From Streptomyces sp. SCUT-3 (GTDB taxonomy: Bacteria > Actinomycetota > Actinomycetes > Streptomycetales > Streptomycetaceae): a DNA stretch of 64,000 nt. Positions 1 to 8,642 of this stretch are shown piece by piece. How positions within the stretch are numbered: position 1 is the first letter of the stretch; each line of letters begins with the position of its first letter. The DNA lies in assembly GCF_014083985.1 (NCBI RefSeq), contig NZ_CP046907.1:442501-506500 (forward strand), written 5' to 3'. The notes under the pieces were generated by a model. It was not told the origin of the DNA, did no database searches, and worked only from the letters and a program-made list of their open reading frames with translations. Both the position numbers and the translations under genes were made by a program.

Positions 1-1
1 C

Positions 2-1225
2 GACGAGCCGTACGTCCTGATCGCCCGGGACCTGGCGCCCGCGGACACCGCGCTGCTGGACCCGTCCCTGGTCCTCGGGTTCGTGACCGAGGAGGGCGGG
101 CCGACCAGCCACAGCGCCATCCTGGCGCGCGCTATGGGGGTGCCGGCGGTGGTCGCCCTCGCGGGGGCGACGGAGCTGGCCGAGGGCGTGGAGATCGCGG
201 TCGACGGCAGCAGCGGCGAGGTCTTCGTGGAACCGGGGGCGGAGCTGCGGGCACGGCTGGCCGCCGAGGCCGAGGCGCGCAGGGCCGCGCTCGCCGGGGC
301 CACGGGGCCGGGCGCGACGTCCGACGGCCACAGGATGCCGCTGCTGGCGAACATCGGGGGGCCGGCGGACGTGGCGGCGGCGGTCGAGGCCGGGGCCGAG
401 GGCGTGGGCCTGTTCCGCACCGAGTTCCTGTTCCTGGAGGACAGCGGGAGGGCCCCCTCGGTGGAGACGCAGGTGGCGGCCTACCGGGAGGTGCTGGAGG
501 CCTTCCCCCGGGGGCGGGTCGTGGTGCGGGTCCTGGACGCGGGGGCCGACAAGCCGCTGGACTTCCTGACCCCGGGCGACGAGCCGAACCCGGCGCTGGG
601 AGTGCGGGGCCTGCGGTCGCTGCTGAAGCACCCCGAGGTCCTGCGGGACCAGTTGAGGGCGCTGGCGCAGGCGTCCGCGGGACTGCCGGTCCACCTCGAG
701 GTGATGGCTCCGATGGTGGCGGACCGCGCGGACGCGCGGGCCTTCGCGGAGGCGTGCCGCGAGGCCGGGCTGGCGGCGAAGTTCGGCGTGATGGTGGAGG
801 TGCCCTCGGCGGCGCTGCGGGCGCGGTCGATCCTCCAGGAGGTCGGGTTCCTGTCGTTGGGCACCAACGACCTGGCGCAGTACACGTTCGCGGCGGACCG
901 GCAGGTGGGTGCGCTCTCGCGGCTGCAGAACCCCTGGCACCCCGCGCTGCTGGACCTGGTGGCGATGTCGGCCGAGGCCGCCGCGGCGGACAGCAAGAGC
1001 TGCGGCGTGTGCGGTGAGGCGGCCTCGGACCCGCTGCTGGCGTGTGTGCTGACCGGGCTGGGGGTGACGAGCCTGTCGATGGGCGCGGCGGCGATCCCGT
1101 ACGTGCGGGCGGCGCTGGCCAAGCACACCCTGGCGCAGTGCGAGCGGGCCGCGGCGGCGGCCCGGGCCACGGACTCCGCGGAGGAGGCCCGGCGCGCGGC
1201 GCAGGCGGTGCTCTCCGGCGAGTGA
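2..1225 (+). CDS. ptsI: PTS enzyme I (phosphoenolpyruvate-protein phosphotransferase), 5' truncated by window edge
   Basis: This protein takes phosphate from PEP onto its own histidine and passes it to HPr, the first step of sugar uptake by the PTS. The frame is open from base 2, so the N-terminal HPr-binding part (about 150 residues of a usual ~560) lies outside the window. The swivelling-domain active site GGPTSHSAILAR holds the phosphorylated His, at about residue 37 of the visible part. The C-terminal PEP-binding barrel shows SLGTNDLAQY and the catalytic cysteine region CGVCGEAASDP. The gene ends just before a strong hairpin, so it is the last gene of its transcript. No HPr or EII gene is visible. 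Family assignment is secure. Confidence 0.95.
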   Translation, partial: DEPYVLIARDLAPADTALLDPSLVLGFVTEEGGPTSHSAILARAMGVPAVVALAGATELAEGVEIAVDGSSGEVFVEPGAELRARLAAEAEARRAALAGATGPGATSDGHRMPLLANIGGPADVAAAVEAGAEGVGLFRTEFLFLEDSGRAPSVETQVAAYREVLEAFPRGRVVVRVLDAGADKPLDFLTPGDEPNPALGVRGLRSLLKHPEVLRDQLRALAQASAGLPVHLEVMAPMVADRADARAFAEACREAGLAAKFGVMVEVPSAALRARSILQEVGFLSLGTNDLAQYTFAADRQVGALSRLQNPWHPALLDLVAMSAEAAAADSKSCGVCGEAASDPLLACVLTGLGVTSLSMGAAAIPYVRAALAKHTLAQCERAAAAARATDSAEEARRAAQAVLSGE

Positions 1226-1257
1226 GGCCCGTGCCGCCGCCGGGGATCCGGCCGCGG

Positions 1258-1294
1258 CGCCCGTGCCGCGGCCGGGACGGCTGCGGCACGGGCG
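1258..1294 (+). terminator. Terminator hairpin after ptsI
   Basis: Perfect 12-bp arms (CGCCCGTGCCGC and GCGGCACGGGCG) enclose a 13-nt loop 33 bases after the ptsI stop, followed by TTTCGA. It lies between ptsI and a convergent gene, so it may stop transcription from both sides. Confidence 0.7.
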
Positions 1295-1367
1295 TTTCGA
1301 CGGCGGGCCGGAGCAGTGCTGCCGGTCAGGGGCGGGGCTGGACGGGCAGGGAAGGGCAGGGGGCGGG

Positions 1368-2243
1368 TCAGTCGGGCGGGGCGAGGGGGATGCCCGCCCG
1401 GTGGTCCACGCCCGGTTCGGGGGCGACGGGTTCTCCGGTGGCGGCGTCCGTGCAGTAGGCGTTGAAGACCTCGGCCTCGGTGAGGGGGCGCAGCCAGCCG
1501 TCGTGCAGGGCCCATCCGCGGACGGTGTCCCGGGCGCCGGGGCGGATGCTGCGCATGACGACGCCTCCGGGGGCGCCGGTGGCGAGGCCCGCGGCGAGGA
1601 CGGTGGTGAGGACGAGGGCGTCGGCCTCGCCGAGGCGCAGCTCCTCGTCCCGGGAGTTGTCGATGTGCAGGGCCGAGGTGAGGGGTGCCCCGTCGGTGGT
1701 GACGCTGCAGACGAGGTGGTGGGTTCCCGGGCCCGCCGCCTCCAGGAGGCGGGCCAGGGCGAGGGTGGCGCGGTGGAAGGCGGAGGCCCCCGGGTCCTCC
1801 CTGGTGGAGCAGTGTGCGCAGGCGGCGGCCTCGGCGAGGAGCGCTCCGGCGCTCTCCCAGGTGGCCCGGCGGTGGGCGGAGGCCAGGAGCAGGGGCGCGA
1901 TCTCGCTCAGGGGCTGTCCGTGGTAGTGGACGAGGGGGCCGGTGGCCGCGACCTCGGCGGTGTAGCGGGCGCGGGCGGAGGGGGCGTCGGGGTCCAGTCC
2001 CTCGTCGGCGCAGTAGACGGTGAACTCCTCGGGGTCGAAGAGCGCGAGGACGACGTGGGTGCCCTGGGCCGCGAGGACGCGCAGGAGTCCTTCGGTCTGG
2101 GCGAGGTAGTGGTGGTGGTCGTCGAAGACGAAGGTGCTGTGGCGGCGCATGGCCGCGAAGTCCTGCTCGGTGGCCAGGAGCGCGACCGTGCAGGGTGCTT
2201 CTCGGCGCAGGGCGGTTCGGGCGTGCGGTCCGGCGGTGTGCAT
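1368..2243 (-). CDS. Conserved actinobacterial protein of unknown function
   Basis: A 291-residue soluble protein that I cannot assign. It has no signal peptide or membrane segment. The N-terminal half has a regular alpha/beta pattern (TVALLATEQDF, HVVLALFDPEEF). The middle carries a cysteine/histidine cluster (AAACAHCSTRE), and there is an HHH run near residue 43. The ATG is preceded by GGGGGA at good spacing. It lies downstream of the acetoacetyl-CoA synthetase gene on the same strand, across an 82-base gap containing a large inverted repeat, so it may be a separate unit. Codon use matches its neighbours, so it is very probably a real gene. Confidence 0.75.
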   Translation of the reverse strand: MHTAGPHARTALRREAPCTVALLATEQDFAAMRRHSTFVFDDHHHYLAQTEGLLRVLAAQGTHVVLALFDPEEFTVYCADEGLDPDAPSARARYTAEVAATGPLVHYHGQPLSEIAPLLLASAHRRATWESAGALLAEAAACAHCSTREDPGASAFHRATLALARLLEAAGPGTHHLVCSVTTDGAPLTSALHIDNSRDEELRLGEADALVLTTVLAAGLATGAPGGVVMRSIRPGARDTVRGWALHDGWLRPLTEAEVFNAYCTDAATGEPVAPEPGVDHRAGIPLAPPD

Positions 2244-2268
2244 GGGTCCCCCTGGTGCGGCGTCCGAC

Positions 2269-2310
2269 GATGCTCACAGACAGTAGTCCCGGCCACTGAC
2301 AGTGAGCATC
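2269..2310. promoter_or_regulatory. 16-bp inverted repeat between two minus-strand genes
   Basis: The outer arms GATGCTCAC / GTGAGCATC are perfect and extend inward to 16 bases per arm with two mismatches, around a 10-nt loop. The repeat starts 26 bases upstream of the ATG at 2243 and 15 bases after the synthetase stop. There is no T-run. It could be a terminator for the synthetase or an operator for the gene that follows. The moderate GC content of the arms favours an operator. Confidence 0.5.
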
Positions 2311-2325
2311 GCCGGGGTGCCGCGG

Positions 2326-4341
2326 TCAGGAGGAGCGCTTGCGGGCGAGCGCCTCGTAGAAGGCGAGCAGGGTGATGTCGTCGACCGACCCGGGGTTGAC
2401 GGCCTTCTCCATCGGGGTGCCCTGGAGGAGTCTCTTGACGGGGACCTCGATGCGCTTGCCGGTGAGGGTGTGCGGGACGGCGGGGACCTCGATGACCTCG
2501 TCGGGGACGTGGCGCGGGGAGAGCTGCTCGCGCAGGGTGCGCCTGATGCGGTCGCGCAGGGCGTCGTCGAGGACCGCTCCCTCGGCGAGCTGGACGAACA
2601 GTGGCATCCAGTAGCCGCCGTCGGGCTGTTCGACGCCGATGACGAGGGACTCGCGGATCTCCGGGAGGCGTTCGACAGCCTCGTAGATGTCGGAGGAGCC
2701 CATGCGGACGCCGCCGCGGTTGAGGGTGGAGTCGGAGCGGCCGTGGATGACGACGGTGCCGCGGGAGGTGAGGGTGACCCAGTCGCCGTGCCGCCACACG
2801 CCGGGGTACACGTCGAAGTAGCTGTCGTGGTAGCGGGTGCCGTCGGGGTCGTTCCAGAAGCGGACCGGCATGGAGGGCATGGGGTTGGTGACGACGAGTT
2901 CGCCGACCTCGTCGGTCAGCGGCCGGCCCTGCGGGTCCCAGGACTGCAGGTCGGTGCCGAGGCAGGGGGCCTGGAGCTCGCCGATGTGCACGGGGAGGGT
3001 GGGGACGCCGCCGGCGAAGCAGCTGCACACGTCGGTGCCGCCGCTGACGGAGGCGATCCACAGGTCGGCGGCGACCTCGTCGTGGATCCAGCGGAAGCCG
3101 TCGGGCGGGAGCGGGGAGCCGGTGGTGGCGACGCACTTCAGCCGGGACAGGTCGAGGTCGCGGCCGGGGTGGACGCCCGCCTTGGAGCAGGCCATGACGT
3201 AGGCGGCGGAGGTGCCGAAGACGGTGGTGCCGGTGAGTTCGGCGATCCGCCACTGGGCGTCGACGGCCGGGTGGCCGGGGCTGCCGTCGTAGAGGACGAC
3301 GGTGGCTCCCGCGAGGAGGCCGGAGACGAGGAAGTTCCACATCATCCAGCCGGTGGAGGTGTACCAGAAGAACCGGTCGTCGGGGCCGAGGTCGAGGTGC
3401 AGGCCGGTCTGCTTGAGGTGTTCGAGCAGGATGCCGCCCTGGGACTGGACGATGGCCTTGGGCAGGCCGGTGGTGCCGGAGGAGTAGAGCACCCACAGGG
3501 GGTGGTCGAAGGGGACCTGTTCGTAGGCGGGCCGGGGGTCGGAGGCGACCAGGTCGTCCCAGGCGAGGGCGCCCTCGGGGGCGGGGGTGCCGAGCAGGGG
3601 GATGTGCACGGTGGCGCGCAGGGAGGGCAGTTCGCCGCGCAGTTCGGCGACGGTGGCGGTGCGGTCGTGCTGCTTTCCGCCGTAGGTGTAGCCGTCGACG
3701 GTGAACAGGACGACGGGTTCGACCTGCCGGAAGCGGTCCAGGACGCTGCGGGCGCCGAAGTCGGGGGCGCAGGAGGTCCAGACGGCGCCGACGGCGGCGG
3801 TGGCCAGGAGGGCGGTGACGGCCTGGGGGATGTTGGGCAGGTAGCCGCTGACCCGGTCGCCGGGGCGCACGCCGAGGCGGCGCAGTTCTTCGGCGAGGGA
3901 GGCGGTCTGCCGTCGCAGTTCGGCCCAGGTGGTGGTGGCCGGCTCCTGGCGTTCGTCGAGGTGGATCAGGGCGGGTTCGCCGGCGCGGGCGGGGTCGTCG
4001 GCGGTGCGCAGCAGGTGCTGGGCGTAGTTGAGGGTGGCGCCGGGGAACCAGGTGGCGCCGGGCATGGAGGCGTCGGCGAGGACGGCGTCCGGTTCGGTGG
4101 TGAAGCGGACGTCGAACCAGTCGACGACGGCCTGCCAGAAGGCCTCGTTGTGCTCGACGGACCACCGGTGGAGGGCGTGGTAGGAGGCCGCGGGGTCTCC
4201 GGCGACGGGGGCGGGGGCGCCGTGCTCGTCCGCGGCCCGGCGGTGGAAGCGGGTGATGCGGGCGTTCTCGACCCGGTCGGGTCCCGGGGTCCACAGGGGT
4301 TCGGGCTGTGCGGGCGGGGTCTGCGGCGATGCGGTGGTCAT
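2326..4341 (-). CDS. Acetoacetyl-CoA synthetase
   Basis: An adenylate-forming ligase joining acetoacetate and CoA with ATP, used in ketone-body or polyhydroxybutyrate-derived carbon recovery. Its 671 residues are the normal length for acetoacetyl-CoA synthetases. The N-terminus has the ACS-type leader (LWTPGPDRVENARITRF). The ATP-binding loop YSSGTTGLPKAIV is near residue 285, YTSTGWMMWN follows, and GGTDVCSCFAGG and HGRSDSTLNRGGVRMG lie in the adenylate and hinge region. TLTGKRIEVPVK near the C-terminus holds the catalytic lysine. The chosen ATG has GGGAG upstream. The acetoacetyl-type spacing and C-terminus favour this over plain acetyl-CoA synthetase. Confidence 0.93.
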   Translation of the reverse strand: MTTASPQTPPAQPEPLWTPGPDRVENARITRFHRRAADEHGAPAPVAGDPAASYHALHRWSVEHNEAFWQAVVDWFDVRFTTEPDAVLADASMPGATWFPGATLNYAQHLLRTADDPARAGEPALIHLDERQEPATTTWAELRRQTASLAEELRRLGVRPGDRVSGYLPNIPQAVTALLATAAVGAVWTSCAPDFGARSVLDRFRQVEPVVLFTVDGYTYGGKQHDRTATVAELRGELPSLRATVHIPLLGTPAPEGALAWDDLVASDPRPAYEQVPFDHPLWVLYSSGTTGLPKAIVQSQGGILLEHLKQTGLHLDLGPDDRFFWYTSTGWMMWNFLVSGLLAGATVVLYDGSPGHPAVDAQWRIAELTGTTVFGTSAAYVMACSKAGVHPGRDLDLSRLKCVATTGSPLPPDGFRWIHDEVAADLWIASVSGGTDVCSCFAGGVPTLPVHIGELQAPCLGTDLQSWDPQGRPLTDEVGELVVTNPMPSMPVRFWNDPDGTRYHDSYFDVYPGVWRHGDWVTLTSRGTVVIHGRSDSTLNRGGVRMGSSDIYEAVERLPEIRESLVIGVEQPDGGYWMPLFVQLAEGAVLDDALRDRIRRTLREQLSPRHVPDEVIEVPAVPHTLTGKRIEVPVKRLLQGTPMEKAVNPGSVDDITLLAFYEALARKRSS

Positions 4342-4381
4342 GGGTGCGGCTCCCGGACGGTACGACGCTTGTGGGCGTGGC

Positions 4382-4405
4382 CCCGTACCCGGCGCGTGGT
4401 ACGGG
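4382..4405. promoter_or_regulatory. Inverted repeat in the divergent promoter region of the synthetase and GH31-like gene
   Basis: CCCGTACC and GGTACGGG form perfect 8-bp arms around an 8-nt spacer in the 240-base gap between two divergent genes. It lies 41 bases upstream of the synthetase start. The position suits a repressor operator. No other element could be recognised in this gap. Confidence 0.4.
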
Positions 4406-4581
4406 TACCGGACACGGACGTTCGAGACGATGCCATGTGATCGACTCCGCCGCCAGGGTGGTGGTCCGGTGGCCGGGGCGGGGAGGTCCGGGCGGGCGGT
4501 CGGGGGCGACTCGCGCAAGCGCAGGTGAACGGAGGTTGAACCCCCTTCGCACGGAGCGGTGCAGGTGGGAGTGTGTGCGCC

Positions 4582-7017
4582 ATGGATGTGCGGGGCCTGG
4601 TGCGGGCCGCCCGGTGGGCGGGGCCCGTTGACGGGGTGCGGGTGTGGTCGGCGTCGTGGCGCAGGCATCGTTCGGACGTGCGTGATCTTCCTCCCGGGGG
4701 GCCCGCCAGGGCCCGGGTCCCGGGCGGGGCACTGGGCGCGGAGCCGGGGCCGGGGGGCGGGACGGTGCGGTTCGCGCGGTCCCGGCTGCTGGTGCGGGTG
4801 TTCGTGGGCGGCGCGGTGTTCTGCGGGTGGGACGGCGCGGAGCCCGGGCCGTCGTACGCGCTGGGCGGGGAGCTGCCCGAGGCCGACGTGCGGGCGGTGC
4901 TGGAGCCGGACCAGGACGGCTGGCGGCTGGTCTCGGAGCGGACGACCGTGCTGGTCTCCCGGCAGGGGGCGGTGGAGTTCCGCACCCCGGGCGGGGTGCT
5001 GCTGCGGCGCGACCTGCCGCCCCGCTGGTGGGACCGGGCGGGATCCGGGGCCGGGGACGCGCGGTGGGTGCAGCGGTCGGAGCTGCCCGCGGACGCGCGG
5101 TTCTTCGGGCTGGGCGGCCGGGCCCGGGGGGCGGGGCTGCCGGCCGGCGCGTACCGGTTGTGGAGCACCGGCCGGGGCGGGTGGCCGTCCTCCGGGGAGC
5201 GGCCCCTGCCCGGGGGCGAGCCCGGGCACCCGGCGGTGCCGGTGCACACGGTGGTCTCGGACGCCGGGTGCCACATGGTCCTCCACGACTGCTCGCGGGA
5301 GGGGCTGCTGACGCTGCACGACGGGGCCGAGGGGGCCGGGTCGGGGCACGACAGGCCGGCGGGGTGCGAGCTGGCCGCGGACGGCGGGCCGCTGCGGTAC
5401 TGGGTGCTGACAGGTCCCCCGGCGCGGCTGACCCGGGGGTGGGTGGCGCTGACCGGGGCCCCCGCGCTGCCCCCGCTGTGGGCCCTGGGCCACCACCACC
5501 GGCGGCGGGGCGCCCGCGACATGCGGGAGGTGATCGGGACGGTGGAGGGCCACCGGGGGCACGGGCTCCCCCTGGCCGCGGTGCACCTGGGCCCTGAGCA
5601 CCTCGAGGGGGGCCGGGCGTTCACGGTGGACGGGAAGCGGTTCCCCGGCCTCCGCGGGTTCGGCGCCGGGACCGGCGGGGCGGCCGGGGAGGGCGTGCGG
5701 CTGGTGTCGGCGGTCGTGCCCGCGGTGCGTGCCGGGGCGGGGTGCGCGGCGTACGAGGAGGGCTCGGCGGCGGACGCCTTCGTGCGGGACGCGCGGGGCG
5801 CGGTGGTGCGGGGTGCCGCGCCCCCCGGGGGGACGGGGCGGCGGGGCGGCGGCGTGGTGTGGCCGGACTTCACGGACGCCGCGGTGCGGCACTGGTGGGG
5901 CGGGCTGTACGGGGGGCTCCTGGAGCAGGGGTTCTCCGGGGTGTGGCACGAGGGGGACGAGCCCTGGGCGGCCGGCGCCTTCGGGGAGCGGACGCTGCCC
6001 CGCTCGGCCCGGCACTCGCTGGAGGGGCGCGGCGGGGACCACCGCGAGGCGCACAACGTCTACGGGCTGCAGATGGCGCGGGCCGCCCACCGGGGTCTGC
6101 GCGGGCTGCGTCCCGGCGTCCGGCCGTTCCTGGTGCCCGGGGCCGGCTGGGCGGGGGTCCACCGGTACGGCCCGGTGCGGGTCGGGGGCGCGGGGGCGGA
6201 CTGGGAGGGGCTCCGCGGTTCGCTGTCCGCGCTGCTGGGGCTGGGGCTGTCGGGGGTTCCGCTGGCGGGTGCGGACGTCCCCGCCCTGCCGGAGCGCGGG
6301 GATGCGGAGCTGTTCGTGCGCTGGATGCAGTTGGGCTCGCTGCTGCCGTTCCTGCGGACCTGCTCGGGTGCGGACGCGGCGGATCCGTGGCGTCCGGGGG
6401 CGGAGCCGTGGCGTTTCGGGGCGGGGGCGCTGGCCGCGGTGCGGGAGGCGTTCGCGCGGCGGGAGGAGCTGATGCCGTACCTGTACACGGTGGCGCACAC
6501 CGCGCACCGCGCCGGCGTGCCGTGGGTGCGGCCGGTGTGGTGGCACGAGCCGGAGGACCGGGCGCTGCGGGAGGTGGGGGACGCCTTCCTGGTGGGCGGC
6601 TCGCTGCTGGTGGCGCCGGTGACGGAGCCGGGAGCGGTGTCGCGGGAGGTGCGGCTGCCGCGCGGGCGGTGGTACGACCGGGCGACCGGTGCGGTGTACC
6701 GGGGGCCGGGTCGGGTGGTGGTGCGCACCCCGCTGTCGCGGCTCCCGGTGCTGGTGCGCGCGGGGGCGGTGCTGCCGGTGGCCGCGGCCGGCGGCGGGGT
6801 GGAGCTGGAGGTGTGGGCGCCGGAGCCGGGGCGCAGGGGCATGGGACTGCTGGTCCGCGACGGGGGCGACGGCTGGGACGCCCCGGTGGTGGAGCGGTTC
6901 ACCAGCCGCCTGGTGGACGGCCGGGTGCTGGTGGTGCGCGAGGGCGCGGACGGGGAGGACGGGGCGGCCGGGGCGGGCTACCCGGTACGGGTGTGCGGCG
7001 CGCCGCTCCCGGAGTAG
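4582..7017 (+). CDS. GH31 family glycoside hydrolase-like protein with degraded active site
   Basis: About 811 residues with the GH31 alpha-glucosidase layout: N-terminal beta domain, (beta/alpha)8 barrel and C-terminal beta domain (WWHEPEDRALREVGDAFLVGG, LLVAPVTEPG). The three conserved active-site stretches are all altered. The usual LDIDYM pocket reads LGPEHL near residue 337. The nucleophile motif W-x-D-M-N-E-P reads WHEGDEP near residue 455. The acid/base GDN motif reads GAG near residue 535. The structural SGVPLAGAD segment is kept. It is probably not a standard hydrolase and may be a pseudoenzyme. The ATG has GGTGGGAG 10 bases upstream; a GTG at 4573 is too close to it. The 3' end overlaps the convergent Nudix gene by 40 bases. 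Confidence 0.8.
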   Translation: MDVRGLVRAARWAGPVDGVRVWSASWRRHRSDVRDLPPGGPARARVPGGALGAEPGPGGGTVRFARSRLLVRVFVGGAVFCGWDGAEPGPSYALGGELPEADVRAVLEPDQDGWRLVSERTTVLVSRQGAVEFRTPGGVLLRRDLPPRWWDRAGSGAGDARWVQRSELPADARFFGLGGRARGAGLPAGAYRLWSTGRGGWPSSGERPLPGGEPGHPAVPVHTVVSDAGCHMVLHDCSREGLLTLHDGAEGAGSGHDRPAGCELAADGGPLRYWVLTGPPARLTRGWVALTGAPALPPLWALGHHHRRRGARDMREVIGTVEGHRGHGLPLAAVHLGPEHLEGGRAFTVDGKRFPGLRGFGAGTGGAAGEGVRLVSAVVPAVRAGAGCAAYEEGSAADAFVRDARGAVVRGAAPPGGTGRRGGGVVWPDFTDAAVRHWWGGLYGGLLEQGFSGVWHEGDEPWAAGAFGERTLPRSARHSLEGRGGDHREAHNVYGLQMARAAHRGLRGLRPGVRPFLVPGAGWAGVHRYGPVRVGGAGADWEGLRGSLSALLGLGLSGVPLAGADVPALPERGDAELFVRWMQLGSLLPFLRTCSGADAADPWRPGAEPWRFGAGALAAVREAFARREELMPYLYTVAHTAHRAGVPWVRPVWWHEPEDRALREVGDAFLVGGSLLVAPVTEPGAVSREVRLPRGRWYDRATGAVYRGPGRVVVRTPLSRLPVLVRAGAVLPVAAAGGGVELEVWAPEPGRRGMGLLVRDGGDGWDAPVVERFTSRLVDGRVLVVREGADGEDGAAGAGYPVRVCGAPLPE

Positions 7018-7580
7018 CCGTCGGCGAACCAGGTGGCGGCGGCGCGGGTGTGGAGGGGGAAGGCGAGTTCGGCGGGGGCGGGCAGGATCTGCCAGCCCCC
7101 GGTCTCGTCGGTGGGGGCGGACGGCGGCAGGGTGCCGGCGTCGCGGGCCGGGAGGAGGCCGAAGAGCAGCAGGTGGCCGCCGGGCGAGCTGAGGGCGTCG
7201 GCGAGCCGCACGTCGTCGGCGGGGGCCCGGATCCCGGTCTCCTCCTCCAGTTCGCGCACGACGGCCTGCTGCCAGGACTCGTCGTGGTCGACGAAGCCGC
7301 CGGGCAGGGCGAGCAGGCCGCGCCGGGGCTCGATGGTGCGCCGGACGACGACCAGGCCGGTGGCGGAGCCCGGGCCGGAACCGGAGCCCGGGCCGGAACC
7401 GGAGCCCGGGCCGGAACCGGAGCCGGGGGCGGACCGCACGGGCAGCAGGGCCACGGCGACCGGCAGGGGGTTCCGGTAGGCGGTGTGCCCGCAGGCCGGG
7501 CAGGTGCGCGGCCAGCCGGCCCCCGGGAGGTGGGCGGCGCCGCAGGACGAGCAGTGCGAGTTCTCGCGGGGAGGAGCCAC
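6978..7580 (-). CDS. Nudix hydrolase with N-terminal zinc ribbon
   Basis: A predicted nucleoside-diphosphate-X hydrolase of about 200 residues. The N-terminus is a zinc ribbon (CSSCG then CPACG), as in NudC-type and related actinobacterial proteins. The Nudix box runs from GGFVDHDESW to RELEEETGI, with the expected metal-binding glutamates. Between them lies a low-complexity Gly-Ser-Pro linker coded by an 18-bp tandem repeat. The GTG start at 7580 is chosen because the zinc ribbon begins 10 residues later; it has no clear ribosome site, and the frame stays open upstream. The substrate is not predictable. Confidence 0.85.
   Translation of the reverse strand: MAPPRENSHCSSCGAAHLPGAGWPRTCPACGHTAYRNPLPVAVALLPVRSAPGSGSGPGSGSGPGSGSGPGSATGLVVVRRTIEPRRGLLALPGGFVDHDESWQQAVVRELEEETGIRAPADDVRLADALSSPGGHLLLFGLLPARDAGTLPPSAPTDETGGWQILPAPAELAFPLHTRAAATWFADGYSGSGAPHTRTG
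7365..7424. repeat. 18-bp tandem repeat inside the Nudix gene
   Basis: Three perfect copies of GGAGCCCGGGCCGGAACC (7365-7418) plus part of a fourth. The unit is a multiple of three, so copy-number change would only lengthen the Gly-Ser-Pro linker between zinc ribbon and Nudix fold. Slippage is the likely origin. Confidence 0.85.
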
Positions 7581-7663
7581 GTCAGGGACTGTAGTGGGCG
7601 GGGCGGCGGTGCGGGTGGCGTTCCGCGCGGCGGGGCGACGGAGCGGGTGGCGAGTGCTATGAA

Positions 7664-8536
7664 ATGAGCATGACGATTCCTTCGGGTGCGGGACGGGACG
7701 GGCGGCCGGGACGGGCACGGCGGGGCGGCCGGCGGCTGCGGGCCGCGGCGGTGGTGCTGGCGGTGGTGACGGCGGTGACGGGCGCCGGGCAGGCGACCGC
7801 GACCGCGGGCCGGACGGAGGCGGGCCCCGGTCCGTCGGCGCCGCCGGAGTTCGTGTCCCTGCGGTCGGTGGACCCCACGATCCTGCAGGACATCCGGTAC
7901 CGCACCGCGCACAACTTCACCGGGCGCCCGGTGGAGGGGTACGAGCAGCCGCTGTGCGTCCTGACCCGCCCCGCGGCCGAGGCCCTGCACCGGGTGCAGG
8001 TGCGGCTGCTGCGGGAGGGGTACTCGCTGAAGGTGTACGACTGCTACCGGCCGCAGCGGGCCGTGGACTCCTTCGTGGAGTGGGCGCAGGACCCCGACGA
8101 CGAACTGGCCAAGGAGGAGTTCTACCCGGACGTGGACAAGTCCCGCCTGTTCGAGGACGGTTACATCGCGGAGCGCTCCGGGCACAGCCGCGGCTCCACG
8201 GTGGACCTGACGCTGGTGGAGCTGCCTGCGAAGCGCACCCGTGCCTACCGTCCCGGGGAGCCCCTGGTGCCCTGCCACGCCCCGCAGGAGGAGCGTTTCC
8301 CGGACAACTCGGTGGACATGGGCACCGGTTACGACTGCTTCGACACCCTCTCCCACACCTTCGACCCCCGGGTCACCGGCGAGCAGCGGGCCAACCGGCT
8401 GAGGCTGCGGGAGGCCCTGGGGCGGGAGGGGTTCGCCCCGTACGACCTGGAGTGGTGGCACTTCACGCACAGGCCGGAGACGTTCCCCGACACGTACTTC
8501 GACTTCCCCGTGGCCCGGCGCCCGCTGGCGCCGTGA
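7664..8536 (+). CDS. Secreted D-alanyl-D-alanine dipeptidase (VanX/DdpX family)
   Basis: A zinc dipeptidase that cleaves D-Ala-D-Ala, exported for cell-wall turnover. Residues about 20-48 form a signal peptide: an arginine-rich stretch (RARRGGRRLR), a hydrophobic core (AAAVVLAVVTAVTGAG) and an Ala-x-Ala type site. The zinc ligands lie in SGHSRGSTVDLTL near residue 172 (His and Asp) and LEWWHF near residue 262 (catalytic Glu and His). The conserved VYDCYRPQRAV segment is present. There is no vanHA or VanR/S next to it, so a housekeeping role is more likely than glycopeptide resistance. ATG codons at 7664 and 7670 are both possible; neither has a strong ribosome site. Confidence 0.9.
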   Translation: MSMTIPSGAGRDGRPGRARRGGRRLRAAAVVLAVVTAVTGAGQATATAGRTEAGPGPSAPPEFVSLRSVDPTILQDIRYRTAHNFTGRPVEGYEQPLCVLTRPAAEALHRVQVRLLREGYSLKVYDCYRPQRAVDSFVEWAQDPDDELAKEEFYPDVDKSRLFEDGYIAERSGHSRGSTVDLTLVELPAKRTRAYRPGEPLVPCHAPQEERFPDNSVDMGTGYDCFDTLSHTFDPRVTGEQRANRLRLREALGREGFAPYDLEWWHFTHRPETFPDTYFDFPVARRPLAP

Positions 8537-8594
8537 CCGCCGGGGCGGATCCGTTCCGCCCGCCTGCCGCCGGGCGCACCGGCGGGCCCCGCAC

Positions 8595-8632
8595 GCACCG
8601 GCGGGCCCTGCGCATGCAGGGCCCGCCGGTGC
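8595..8632. terminator. Bidirectional terminator between dipeptidase and conservon
   Basis: Perfect 17-bp arms (GCACCGGCGGGCCCTGC and its complement) around a 4-nt loop GCAT, 58 bases after the dipeptidase stop and 10 bases after the convergent cvnD stop. The perfect symmetry fits termination of both transcripts. Confidence 0.85.
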
Positions 8633-8642
8633 TCGGAGCGGG

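Noticed and set aside
2302-4440. 712-codon open frame opposite the acetoacetyl-CoA synthetase
   Set aside because: It mirrors a well-supported enzyme in a GC-rich genome, is rich in Gly/Val/Ala/Asp and has no recognisable domain. Similar long mirror frames elsewhere were left out for the same reason.
7664-8536. Vancomycin-resistance vanX as part of a van cluster
   Set aside because: The protein is VanX-like but carries a signal peptide, and no vanH, vanA, vanR or vanS gene adjoins it. A cell-wall housekeeping role is more likely.
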